In this document: one piece after another, positions 1-7,848 of the stretch | Layout of the letters: each line of letters starts with the position of its first letter | Numbering within the stretch: the stretch's first letter is position 1 | Virus record (IMG/VR): IMGVR_UViG_3300022169_000030 | Location: 1 to 24,353 of that record | Strand: one strand, 5' to 3' | DNA length: 24,353 nucleotides | Source: a virus | The notes under the pieces: model-generated | Seen by the model: only the letters and a program-made list of their open reading frames with translations | Told to the model about the DNA's origin: nothing | Database searches by the model: none | Made by a program: the position numbers and the translations under genes

Positions 1-2
1 AA

Positions 3-1724
3 GCCGACACGCGTAGCTATGGGATGTGCTACCTTAAGAACAGAAGATCCGGTTTTTCGTTCATGGCAAGCGGGGAGACAGTTAACCAAGCAACAATATC
101 TACAGATGCTCGCTTTGGTATACTCTCTAAATCTGGACCCGATGCAAAGAAGATGTTTACTGACAAAGTTGTCCCAATATCAGTCAATTACCCCTTCTTT
201 TTCAAGCCAATACAGGATGGAATGGATCGACCGAAGACAGAACTCGCTTATAGAGTTCCCGCGTCGAAGTTCACAAGACGGAAGCTCGACTCAAACGAGA
301 AGCTACAAGAGATCACAGGACTTGACACGACCATCGACTGGAAAAACACAGGTGACAACTCCTATGACGGGGAGAAACTAAAACTACTAGTACACGATGA
401 AAGTGGAAAGTGGGAAAGACCTACGAATATATTAAACAACTGGAGGGTAACTCGAACTTGTTTAAGGTTAGGTTCAAGAATTATAGGAAAGTGTATGATG
501 GGTTCAACCTCAAACGCTTTAGATAAAGGTGGAGAGAACTTTAAAAGATTATACAATGATTCAGATGCCACGCAAAGAAACGCCAATGGACAGACTCGCT
601 CAGGACTCTATAGTTTGTTCATACCTATGGAATGGAACTACGAGGGTTACATTGACACTTATGGCTTTCCTGTATTCGACACTCCAGAAAAACCCGTAGA
701 AGGTCCAGATGGAGAACTAATAACGCAAGGAGTAATAGAGTATTGGAATAATGAAGTAGATGGTTTAAAGTCAGATCAAGACGGTTTAAATGAATTTTAC
801 AGACAGTTTCCACGAACAACAAAGCACGCTTTTAGAGATGAATCAAAACAATCTCTATTTAATCTTACAAAGATTTATGAGCAAATTGATTTTAATGAAG
901 ATTTAAAAAATTCAATACAAGTTACTCAAGGAAGTTTTCAGTGGGAGAACGGTGTTAAAGATACTAAGGTTATATTTGTACCAAACAAAAGTGGTAGATT
1001 TAGAGTTTCCTGGGTTCCACCTGTACATCTTCAAAATAAAAGGTATTTAAAAAATGGTACTAATTATCCTGGCAATGAGCATTGCGGAGCATTCGGCTGC
1101 GATAGCTACGATATATCGGGAACTGTGGATAGTAGAGGATCCAACGGATCTCTTCATGGTTTAACGAAATTTTCAATGGAAGACGTTCCATCTAATATGT
1201 TCTTTTTAGAATATATTGCAAGACCTCAAACTGCTGAGATATTTTTTGAAGATGTTTTGATGGCTTGTGTGTTTTATGGAATGCCTATATTAGTTGAGAA
1301 TAACAAGCCCAGACTTTTATACCACTTCAAGAGAAGAGGTTATAGAGGGTATTCAATGAATAGGCCTGATAAAAAATATAATAAATTATCGATAACAGAA
1401 AGAGAACTTGGTGGAATACCAAACTCAAGTGAAGATATTAAACAAGCTCATGCTGCTGCTATTGAAACTTATGTAGAAAGCTTTGTTGGTTTAAAAGAAT
1501 CAGGTTATGGTGATATGTTCTTTCAAAGAACTTTAGAGGATTGGGCTAAATTTAATATAAACAACAGAACAAAGCATGATGCTTCTATTAGTTCTGGATT
1601 AGCTTTAATGGCATGTAATAAACATAGATACGCTCCTGGAGCTCCTAGGCAAAAACCTGTAGCTTTAGATTTAGGCATAAAAAAATACGATAATAAAGGT
1701 AATACTTCAAAAATAATAAGTTAA
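3..1724 (+). CDS. terL: Terminase large subunit, 5'-truncated by window edge
   Basis: This is the ATPase/nuclease motor that packages phage DNA into the prohead through the portal. The frame is open from base 3, so the true start lies upstream; 573 residues are present. Near residues 12-19 of this fragment KNRRSGFS resembles the deviant Walker A of crAss-like terminases. Residues 125-133 contain LKLLVHDE, a Walker B with its catalytic DE, and near residue 165 GSTSNALDKGG fits the coupling motif. The C-terminal half looks like an RNase H-fold nuclease: CDSYD (acidic residues 367 and 370), LVENNK (E432) and KHDASISSGLALM (D526) supply a plausible metal-binding triad. Only the extreme N-terminus seems to be missing. 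The TAA stop touches the portal ATG, so translation is probably coupled. The identification is firm; the assignment of each catalytic residue is inferred. Confidence 0.93.
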   Translation, partial: ADTRSYGMCYLKNRRSGFSFMASGETVNQATISTDARFGILSKSGPDAKKMFTDKVVPISVNYPFFFKPIQDGMDRPKTELAYRVPASKFTRRKLDSNEKLQEITGLDTTIDWKNTGDNSYDGEKLKLLVHDESGKWERPTNILNNWRVTRTCLRLGSRIIGKCMMGSTSNALDKGGENFKRLYNDSDATQRNANGQTRSGLYSLFIPMEWNYEGYIDTYGFPVFDTPEKPVEGPDGELITQGVIEYWNNEVDGLKSDQDGLNEFYRQFPRTTKHAFRDESKQSLFNLTKIYEQIDFNEDLKNSIQVTQGSFQWENGVKDTKVIFVPNKSGRFRVSWVPPVHLQNKRYLKNGTNYPGNEHCGAFGCDSYDISGTVDSRGSNGSLHGLTKFSMEDVPSNMFFLEYIARPQTAEIFFEDVLMACVFYGMPILVENNKPRLLYHFKRRGYRGYSMNRPDKKYNKLSITERELGGIPNSSEDIKQAHAAAIETYVESFVGLKESGYGDMFFQRTLEDWAKFNINNRTKHDASISSGLALMACNKHRYAPGAPRQKPVALDLGIKKYDNKGNTSKIIS

Positions 1725-4112
1725 ATGAATATATATACTAACTCCAATAGTTCATTCCCTAGTCAAGTAGTTAGCGATGCTGAAAAGCAAAGTTTGGATT
1801 ACGGAACACAGGTTGGTCAAGCGATTGAATACGAATGGTTTGGTCAAGGTCGTACTAACGGTAATAGATATTTAACTAATTGGAATCAATTTCACCAATT
1901 AAGACTATACGCAAGAGGTGAACAATCAACACAAAAATCAAAAGATGAATTATCTATTAATGGTGATTTGTCTTATTTAAACCTTGACTGGAAGCCTGTA
2001 CCAATTTTATCTAAGTTTGTAGATATTGTTGTTAACGGTATATCGGCTAAGGCTTACGACATAAAAGCTTATGCTCAAGACCCATCGTCTATAAAGAAAA
2101 GAACCGATTACGCTTCTATGCTTTATGAAGACATGATAGCTAAAGAGTATTTAGATGGTCTTCAACAAACTTTAGGTATTAATCTGTACCAAACCTCAAA
2201 CCTTGATGTGGTACCTGAATCAAAAGACGAGTTAGAATTACATATGCAGCTAACTTATAAGCAATCTGTTGAGATTGCTGAAGAAGAAGCTATTAGTACT
2301 GTAATGGCTCAGAACAAATTTAATCTTACCAGACGAAGATTAAACATGGATTTAACAGTCTTAGGTATTGCAGCTACTAAAACAGGTTTTAATGAGGCTG
2401 AAGGTATTACGGTTGATTATGTAGATCCAGCTTATTTGGTTTATTCTTACACAGAAGATCCTAATTTTGATGACATATATTATGTTGGTGAAGTTAAAGC
2501 TATTACAATTCCAGAGCTTAAAAAAGAGTTTCCAGGAATTACAGATCAAGAGTTGCAAAGAATACAACAGATGCCTGGTAACAAGTCTTACACGACTGGC
2601 TGGGGAGATTATGACGAAAATACTGTTCAAGTATTATACTTTGAATACAAGACTTATTCTAATCAGGTATTTAAAATAAAGCAAACAGAGCAAGGATTGA
2701 TGAAGGCTTTAGAGAAGCCTGACACTTTTAATCCACCTGAGAACGACAACTTTGAAAGAGTTTCAAGATCTATTGAAGTACTTTATGACGGGGCTAAAGT
2801 TTTAGGAACTGATACAATGCTTAAATGGGAGCTAGCTGAGAATATGTCTAGACCAACAGCTGACACAACTAAGGTTGAGATGAATTACGGTATTGTTGCA
2901 CCTAGAATGTATAAAGGACGTATAGAATCAATTGTAAGCAAATGTATTGGATTTGCTGACATAATACAACTAACGCATTTAAAACTGCAACAGATATTAT
3001 CTAGAATGGTTCCAGATGGCGTCTATTTAGATATGGACGGATTAGCTGAGGTTGATCTTGGTAATGGAACTAATTACAATCCAGCGGAAGCATTAAACAT
3101 GTATTTCCAAACTGGTTCTATCGTAGGTAGATCACTTACTCAAGATGGAGATATGAATGCTGGTAAAGTTCCAATTCAAGAACTTAACAGCTCAAGTGGT
3201 CAAGGTAAGATACAAGCGCTTATACAAACGTATCAATATTATTTACAAATGATACGTGATGTCACGGGGTTAAACGAAGCTAGAGATGGTTCTGCTATGG
3301 ATAAAAATTCATTAGTAGGACTGCAAAAGATGGCTGCTAATGCATCTAACGTTGCAACTAGACATATCAAGCAATCTAGTTTATATTTGACCCTTAAAAT
3401 AGCAGAGAACATTGCTCTTAAAATAGCAGATGCTTTAGAATATCCTTTAACAAGGTCTTCTCTGCAAAACTCTATATCTACTTACAATATTAAAACGTTA
3501 GACGAAGTAGTTACATTGAACCTACATGATTTTGGTATATTCTTAGAATTAGAACCAGATGACGAAGAGGTTGCTCAGTTAGAAGCTAATATACAAGTTG
3601 CTTTACAACAAGGTGGTATTGACTTAGAAGATGCTATTGATTTAAGAAATATTAAAAATCTTAAATTAGCTAACCAAATGCTTAAGGTAAAACGTAAAGC
3701 AAAAGCTAAACAAGATCAAGCTAACCAGCAAGCTAATATTAAAGCTCAAGGTGATTCTCAAGCTGAAACAGCAGAGAAAACAGCAATGGCTGAAGTGCAG
3801 AAGCAAGAAGCTATTATGGGTGCAAACGTTCAATTTGAACAATCCAAGAATCAAATGGAGATTCAAAGAATGGAAATTGCAGCTCAATTAAAAGCTCAAG
3901 AAATGCAAACTAAGTTTCAGTTTGATATGCAGTTAAAGCAGTTAGATGTTCAGAACATACAAGAAAAAGAAACTAGAATAGAAGATAGAAAAGACCAACG
4001 TAGTAAAATAGAAGCTACACAACAAAGTCAGTTAATTAGTCAAAGACAAAACGACTCTTTACCTATAGACTTTGAAACCGAACCTGATCAAGGTATGGAA
4101 GCTTTCATGTAG
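1725..4112 (+). CDS. Portal protein with long Gln-rich C-terminal coiled coil
   Basis: This is the probable portal, the dodecameric ring through which DNA enters and leaves the capsid. It has 795 residues, long for a portal but similar to crAss-like portals. The support is its position between terminase and scaffold/capsid and a crAss-portal-like body: VPILSKFVDIVVNGISAKAY near residue 90, an EIAEEEAI helix near 185, and the DLTVLGIAATKTGF and EGITVDYVDPAYLVY segments around 205-240. From about residue 640 to 775 the chain becomes a Lys/Gln/Ala/Glu-rich probable coiled coil with almost no aromatic residues, and it ends in an acidic tail (ETEPDQGMEAFM). The start directly abuts the terminase stop and has no Shine-Dalgarno sequence. 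The stop is TAG. The function is inferred from context and resemblance. Confidence 0.88.
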   Translation: MNIYTNSNSSFPSQVVSDAEKQSLDYGTQVGQAIEYEWFGQGRTNGNRYLTNWNQFHQLRLYARGEQSTQKSKDELSINGDLSYLNLDWKPVPILSKFVDIVVNGISAKAYDIKAYAQDPSSIKKRTDYASMLYEDMIAKEYLDGLQQTLGINLYQTSNLDVVPESKDELELHMQLTYKQSVEIAEEEAISTVMAQNKFNLTRRRLNMDLTVLGIAATKTGFNEAEGITVDYVDPAYLVYSYTEDPNFDDIYYVGEVKAITIPELKKEFPGITDQELQRIQQMPGNKSYTTGWGDYDENTVQVLYFEYKTYSNQVFKIKQTEQGLMKALEKPDTFNPPENDNFERVSRSIEVLYDGAKVLGTDTMLKWELAENMSRPTADTTKVEMNYGIVAPRMYKGRIESIVSKCIGFADIIQLTHLKLQQILSRMVPDGVYLDMDGLAEVDLGNGTNYNPAEALNMYFQTGSIVGRSLTQDGDMNAGKVPIQELNSSSGQGKIQALIQTYQYYLQMIRDVTGLNEARDGSAMDKNSLVGLQKMAANASNVATRHIKQSSLYLTLKIAENIALKIADALEYPLTRSSLQNSISTYNIKTLDEVVTLNLHDFGIFLELEPDDEEVAQLEANIQVALQQGGIDLEDAIDLRNIKNLKLANQMLKVKRKAKAKQDQANQQANIKAQGDSQAETAEKTAMAEVQKQEAIMGANVQFEQSKNQMEIQRMEIAAQLKAQEMQTKFQFDMQLKQLDVQNIQEKETRIEDRKDQRSKIEATQQSQLISQRQNDSLPIDFETEPDQGMEAFM

Positions 4113-4121
4113 GAAGTAAAC

Positions 4122-4142
4122 AATTATTTAATTATATTATAT
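4122..4142 (+). repeat. 21-bp direct repeat, copy 1: putative promoter/leader of scaffold-capsid unit
   Basis: The sequence begins aattatttaattatattata and ends with one more t. It is identical, base for base, to positions 6889-6909. In both places it ends exactly one base before an ATG that opens a new unit. The flanking bases differ apart from a short agt a few bases upstream. The element is a plausible phage late promoter (a TATATT-like -10 would put the transcript start at or near the ATG) or an A/U-rich translation leader. Identity and spacing are directly visible; the role is inferred. Confidence 0.6.
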
Positions 4143-4143
4143 T

Positions 4144-5343
4144 ATGTCAGAAGTAAAAACAAATGAACCTGTTAAGCAGGAAGGTGAGTTTAAAGTTAAA
4201 AAGAAAACTCCAAAGAAGTTAACAACACAAAGCAGTGATCCTGTAGTTGTTAATATTAAAGAACCTTTAATAGAAATACCGCCATCTATAACAAAAGTTG
4301 TGGTACCTGCTGAAGAACCTAAACAAGAAGAAGATGCCATTCAAATCGGAGAAACAAAGAAAGTTCCTGTGGAAGAACCATCCGGAGATAGCGCTGCGGT
4401 GGGAGAACAAATACAAAAGCCCGTCGAAGATGTTAAAGAGTTTACACCAATCAAAGAGGTTGAAGTAGCTAAAGTTGAGGCAGAAGTTAAACAAGCTTTA
4501 AGAGATGAAAAAGTACTAGGTAAGCAATTACCTGAAAACATTGAAAAACTAGTTAGCTTCATGGAAGAAACTGGTGGGACAATTGAAGATTATACAAGGC
4601 TTAACGCCGACTACTCTAACATTGATGAAACAACATTATTAAAAGAGTATTACAAAAAAAATAAACCTTATTTAGATGATTCAGACGTAGAGCTTCTATT
4701 AGAAGATTTTGACTATGACGAAGATTTAGAGGAGGATAGAGATATACGCAAAAAGAAACTTGCGTTCAAAGAAGAAGTTGCAAAAGCTAAAGGTTATTTG
4801 GAGGAAACAAAGAGTAAATATTACGACGAGATCAAGTTGAGACCGGGCGTTACTCAAGACCAACAAAAAGCTACAGATTTTTTCAACCGATACAATGAGC
4901 AGCAGAAAGCAGCTGAGCAACAACATTCACAATTTCAAGAAAATACTAAAGAGCTTTTCAACGATGGTTTCGAAGGTTTCGATATCAAAGTCGGTGATAA
5001 GAACTACAAGTACAATATTCAAAATAGTGATAAAGTTGCAGAAAGCCAATCAAATATTAACAACCTAATCGGGAAGTTCCTAGATACAGAAGGTAATGTT
5101 AGTGACACGAAAGGTTATCACAAAGCTATGTACGCAGCTGACAACGTAGACAAGATCGCGTCTCATTTTTATGAGCAAGGAAAAGCCGATGCAGTTAAAG
5201 AAGTCGTAAACAATTCTAAAAACATGAGTGGCTCCAAAGCTAGGTCTACTCAAGGAGAAGTGTTTGTCGGTGGATTTAAAGTAAAAGCTATCACGGGAAC
5301 AGACTCTGCAAAATTGAAAATTAAAACAAGAAAATTTAACTAA
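4144..5343 (+). CDS. Probable head scaffolding protein
   Basis: This 399-residue protein lies directly upstream of the major capsid gene, the usual place for a scaffold. Its composition fits: about 115 N-terminal residues are disordered and rich in Lys, Glu, Pro and Val; a helical centre around residues 120-260 includes a very acidic patch (DFDYDEDLEEDRD, about residue 190) and a Gln/Glu-rich helix; the C-terminus is small and basic (KLKIKTRKFN). The last feature recalls scaffolds that bind capsid protein through a basic tail. I see no catalytic triad that would make it a fused maturation protease. The ATG follows the 21-bp repeat by one base, which supports this start. The stop is 12 bases from the capsid ATG, so the two genes are probably co-transcribed. 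The assignment rests on position and composition rather than a recognised domain. Confidence 0.7.
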   Translation: MSEVKTNEPVKQEGEFKVKKKTPKKLTTQSSDPVVVNIKEPLIEIPPSITKVVVPAEEPKQEEDAIQIGETKKVPVEEPSGDSAAVGEQIQKPVEDVKEFTPIKEVEVAKVEAEVKQALRDEKVLGKQLPENIEKLVSFMEETGGTIEDYTRLNADYSNIDETTLLKEYYKKNKPYLDDSDVELLLEDFDYDEDLEEDRDIRKKKLAFKEEVAKAKGYLEETKSKYYDEIKLRPGVTQDQQKATDFFNRYNEQQKAAEQQHSQFQENTKELFNDGFEGFDIKVGDKNYKYNIQNSDKVAESQSNINNLIGKFLDTEGNVSDTKGYHKAMYAADNVDKIASHFYEQGKADAVKEVVNNSKNMSGSKARSTQGEVFVGGFKVKAITGTDSAKLKIKTRKFN

Positions 5344-5355
5344 AAAAAACACATT

Positions 5356-6792
5356 ATGAGTGTATCACCACAATTTGGGAGTTTAATCCCATCTCAAACG
5401 CAGGCATTATTGTCTACGAATTATTTGCAATTTAACAGCGCCGCTGGCGGTGGAACTTTTGCACAACAGTATTTACCAGAAATCTATGAAGCAGAAGTAG
5501 AGCGTTACGGAAACAGAACTTTATCTGGATTCTTACGTATGGTAGGAGCTGAAATGCCTATGACTTCGGATCAAGTAATTTGGTCAGAACAAAATAGACT
5601 ACACGTATCTTACGATGGAGTTAGTCAAAGTAGTATTTTCCCAGGAACTACGTCTCGGATTGCAATCAATCCTGGAGCTGCTGCTGGAGTTTCAAACGTT
5701 ATTTCTCTTAATGACACTGTTGTTGTTTTAGATCCTGTAACTGGATTAGAAGCTAAAGGTGTTGTAACTGATACTGTTGTTGGAGCTGCTGGAACTATTG
5801 TCGTTCAGCCTTTTTCAAACGTAAATTTAGAAGATCAAGGATTTAGCCTTACTGGTTTAAAAGTGTTCGTTTACGGATCTACTTATGCTAAAGGATCTGA
5901 CACTGCACTTGCAGCTCAGGCTCGTATTAGTATTGAACCTGTACTTACTCAGTACTCTAACTCTCCAATCATTATCCGTAACCAATACGTAGTATCTGGT
6001 TCTGATATGGCACAAATCGGATGGGTTGAAGTTGCTACTGAAGACGGTACTTCTGGTTACTTATGGTATTTAAAAGCTGAATCTGAAACTCGTTTACGTT
6101 TTGAAGATTACTTAGAAATGTCTATGATTGAAAGTGAGTACGACCAGTCACAAGGTGCTGGAGAAGTTGCTCGCCCAGGAACTCAAGGTTTATTCTCTGC
6201 TATTGAAACTCGTGGAAATGTTGAAGTAGGATTTACTGCTGCAGCTGGACTTGACGAATTTGATAACATCCTTAAGAATTTAGATACTCAAGGTGCTATT
6301 GAAGAGAACATGTTGTTCTTACAAAGACAAACATCTCTTGATTTTGACGATATGCTAGCTGGCATCTCTGGTGGTTTCGCCGGTGGTACTGCTTTTGGTT
6401 TATTCGAGAACTCTGAAGAAATGGCTTTGAACTTAGGATTTAGCGGATTCCGTAGAGGATCTTACGATTTCTATAAGACTGACTGGAAATACTTAAATGA
6501 CGCATCTACTCGTGGAGGTCTTACAGGTATCAGTTCTGTTGAAGGTGTATTAGTACCAGCTGGAACTTCTACTGTTTACGATCAGATCTTAGGAACTAAC
6601 ATCCGTCGACCATTTTTACACGTACGATACAGAGCTTCACAGTCTGATGATCGTCGTATGAAGTCTTGGTTAACTGGTTCTGCTGGAGGAGCTTACACAT
6701 CAACTTTAGATGCTATGGAAGTAAACTTCTTATCTGAAAGATGTTTAGTAACTCAAGCTGCTAACAACTTTGTACTTTTCAAAGGAATCTAG
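5356..6792 (+). CDS. Major capsid protein
   Basis: This 478-residue protein is the probable HK97-fold shell subunit. Its position between the scaffold and a strong terminator fits, and segments such as GSDMAQIGWVEVATEDGT, GYLWYLKAESETRLRFEDYL and RRGSYDFYKTDWKYLND resemble major capsid proteins of crAss-like and related marine phages. The middle (about residues 130-190) is a Val/Gly/Thr-rich beta segment that could be an insertion domain. Codon use differs from the neighbours: of 22 arginines I count 16 CGN (12 CGT) and 6 AGA, whereas AGA dominates elsewhere. This fits a very highly expressed gene. There is an A-rich leader (aaaaaacacatt) and no Shine-Dalgarno. The gene ends in TAG, 15 bases before the terminator stem. 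No protease cleavage site is obvious. Confidence 0.9.
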   Translation: MSVSPQFGSLIPSQTQALLSTNYLQFNSAAGGGTFAQQYLPEIYEAEVERYGNRTLSGFLRMVGAEMPMTSDQVIWSEQNRLHVSYDGVSQSSIFPGTTSRIAINPGAAAGVSNVISLNDTVVVLDPVTGLEAKGVVTDTVVGAAGTIVVQPFSNVNLEDQGFSLTGLKVFVYGSTYAKGSDTALAAQARISIEPVLTQYSNSPIIIRNQYVVSGSDMAQIGWVEVATEDGTSGYLWYLKAESETRLRFEDYLEMSMIESEYDQSQGAGEVARPGTQGLFSAIETRGNVEVGFTAAAGLDEFDNILKNLDTQGAIEENMLFLQRQTSLDFDDMLAGISGGFAGGTAFGLFENSEEMALNLGFSGFRRGSYDFYKTDWKYLNDASTRGGLTGISSVEGVLVPAGTSTVYDQILGTNIRRPFLHVRYRASQSDDRRMKSWLTGSAGGAYTSTLDAMEVNFLSERCLVTQAANNFVLFKGI

Positions 6793-6807
6793 TAACATAT
6801 CAATAAC

Positions 6808-6835
6808 AATCCCTGCCTTCGGGTGGGGATTTTTT
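6808..6835 (+). terminator. Rho-independent terminator after capsid gene
   Basis: The left arm aatccctgcc (6808-6817) pairs with the right arm ggtggggatt (6822-6831) over 10 base pairs, two of them G-U. The loop is ttcg closed by C-G, the extra-stable UUCG tetraloop. Six T residues run from 6830 to 6835. It would stop transcription of the scaffold-capsid unit and protect the capsid mRNA 3' end. Confidence 0.93.
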
Positions 6836-6838
6836 ATA

Positions 6839-6880
6839 TGACATTAGCCCCTTACTATCTATATACTAAGGCTATTGTCA
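6839..6880 (+). repeat. Imperfect inverted repeat between terminator and next gene
   Basis: tgacattagcc (6839-6849) pairs with ggctattgtca (6870-6880), 10 of 11 positions with one T-T mismatch, around a 20-base A/T-rich loop. It lies between the terminator and the second 21-bp repeat, with agtttt shortly after. It could be an operator, a second weak terminator, or an RNA structure. The large loop argues against a strong terminator. Confidence 0.45.
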
Positions 6881-6888
6881 CAGTTTTA

Positions 6889-6909
6889 AATTATTTAATT
6901 ATATTATAT
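6889..6909 (+). repeat. 21-bp direct repeat, copy 2: putative promoter/leader
   Basis: This is a perfect copy of 4122-4142 and again ends one base before an ATG (6911). It follows the capsid terminator, where a new promoter would be needed to transcribe the neck and tail genes. That arrangement is the main argument that the element starts transcription. No other full copy was noticed in the window. Confidence 0.6.
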
Positions 6910-6910
6910 C

Positions 6911-7777
6911 ATGGCTAAAAAAGCTACAAACGCAGAAACAATCGAGGTTGCACCTCAGGAAGTAAAGGAAACAATAATCAATAAAATTAATTATCCTGAA
7001 TCAACTGTTGCGAAAAAAACAACAGTTCAACAACAAACAAAACCTGAATGGGAAATAAAGGCACGTACTTATTATCTTAAAGGTAATAACAATCCCTTAA
7101 CTCTAACTATTCCAGCTAGACATACTAGAAAACACTCATTACTATATTTTGACAAGCAAAATGGTAAGCAACGTGAAATTAGGTATGCTACAAATCAAGA
7201 TAGTCCTTTAGTCGATGAACAAAAAGGGGAAGCTACACTAGGGCATGTTAGATTTCATGACGGTACATTAATAGTTCCTGTTGAAAAACAGAACTTACAA
7301 AAATTATTATCATTATATCACCCTTTAAAAGGTAGGATATATGAAGAGTTCAGTGCAGTTGCAGTTGCTGAAGATGAACTAGACGTTTTAGATCTTCAAA
7401 TCGATGCTTTAAACGCAGCTAGATCAATGGATGTAGATCAATCAGAGGCAATATTAAGAGTTGAACTAGGATCTAAAGTTAACTCAATGAGTTCTAAAGA
7501 GCTTAGAAGAGATCTTTTATTATTTGCTAGAAAAAACCCTGCATTATTTATAAACTTAGCTAACGATGAAAATGTTATGCTAAGAAACTTTGCTATTAGA
7601 GCACAGGAAATTGGTATTATTAAACTATCACAAGATCAAAGAACATTTACATGGGGATCAAACGGTAGAAAATTAATGAATGTACCATTTGATGAAAATC
7701 CTTACTCAGCATTTGCGGCTTTCTTAAAGACAGACGAAGGTGTTGAAATCTATAAGTCTATAGATAAAAAACTATAA
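6911..7777 (+). CDS. Conserved phage protein of unknown function, head/neck region
   Basis: This is a 288-residue protein whose function I cannot name. The first 45 residues are Lys/Thr/Gln-rich and probably disordered. A compact part follows at about 48-140 (TYYLKGNNNPLTLTIPARHT, LLYFDKQNGKQREIRYATNQ, VRFHDGTLIVPVEKQNLQKL). This is a beta-rich pattern with a leucine-rich helix, of a type often encoded next to capsid genes in marine phages. The C-terminal half (about 150-288) is mostly helical and includes MSSKELRRDLLLFARKNPAL. It follows the capsid terminator and carries its own copy of the 21-bp element, so it may be expressed at a different level or time from the capsid protein. A minor head, head-completion or assembly role is possible from position only. 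Confidence 0.75.
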   Translation: MAKKATNAETIEVAPQEVKETIINKINYPESTVAKKTTVQQQTKPEWEIKARTYYLKGNNNPLTLTIPARHTRKHSLLYFDKQNGKQREIRYATNQDSPLVDEQKGEATLGHVRFHDGTLIVPVEKQNLQKLLSLYHPLKGRIYEEFSAVAVAEDELDVLDLQIDALNAARSMDVDQSEAILRVELGSKVNSMSSKELRRDLLLFARKNPALFINLANDENVMLRNFAIRAQEIGIIKLSQDQRTFTWGSNGRKLMNVPFDENPYSAFAAFLKTDEGVEIYKSIDKKL

Positions 7778-7790
7778 AAACAAGTAATAC

Positions 7791-7831
7791 TATAGTAGCT
7801 AGGTCACTTTAAGTGTGGCCTAACTACTATA
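7791..7831 (+). promoter_or_regulatory. Strong stem-loop in intergenic gap, role unknown
   Basis: Bases 7791-7807 pair with 7815-7831: 17 positions with one C-A mismatch and one G-U pair, around a 7-base loop (tttaagt). No T-run follows on the + strand (the next bases are attaataaaaac), so it is not a standard terminator. A TATAAT string overlaps its right arm at 7828-7833. Possible roles are an mRNA-stabilising or processing hairpin, or a partial terminator that sets expression of the following gene. Confidence 0.6.
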
Positions 7832-7848
7832 ATTAATAAAAACATAAA

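Noticed and set aside
19-381. Reading frame of 120 codons overlapping the terminase
   Set aside because: It lies in another frame over the conserved terminase ATPase region and its translation has no recognisable pattern.
3666-3887. Antisense reading frames under the portal, scaffold and giant genes
   Set aside because: They fall opposite Gln/Lys/Glu-rich coding sequence, which generates open antisense frames rich in Leu, Phe, Ser and Cys. No leader, promoter or conserved motif supports them.
7791-7831. tRNA or small structured RNA gene
   Set aside because: There is only one hairpin, with no cloverleaf, T-arm sequence or CCA end.
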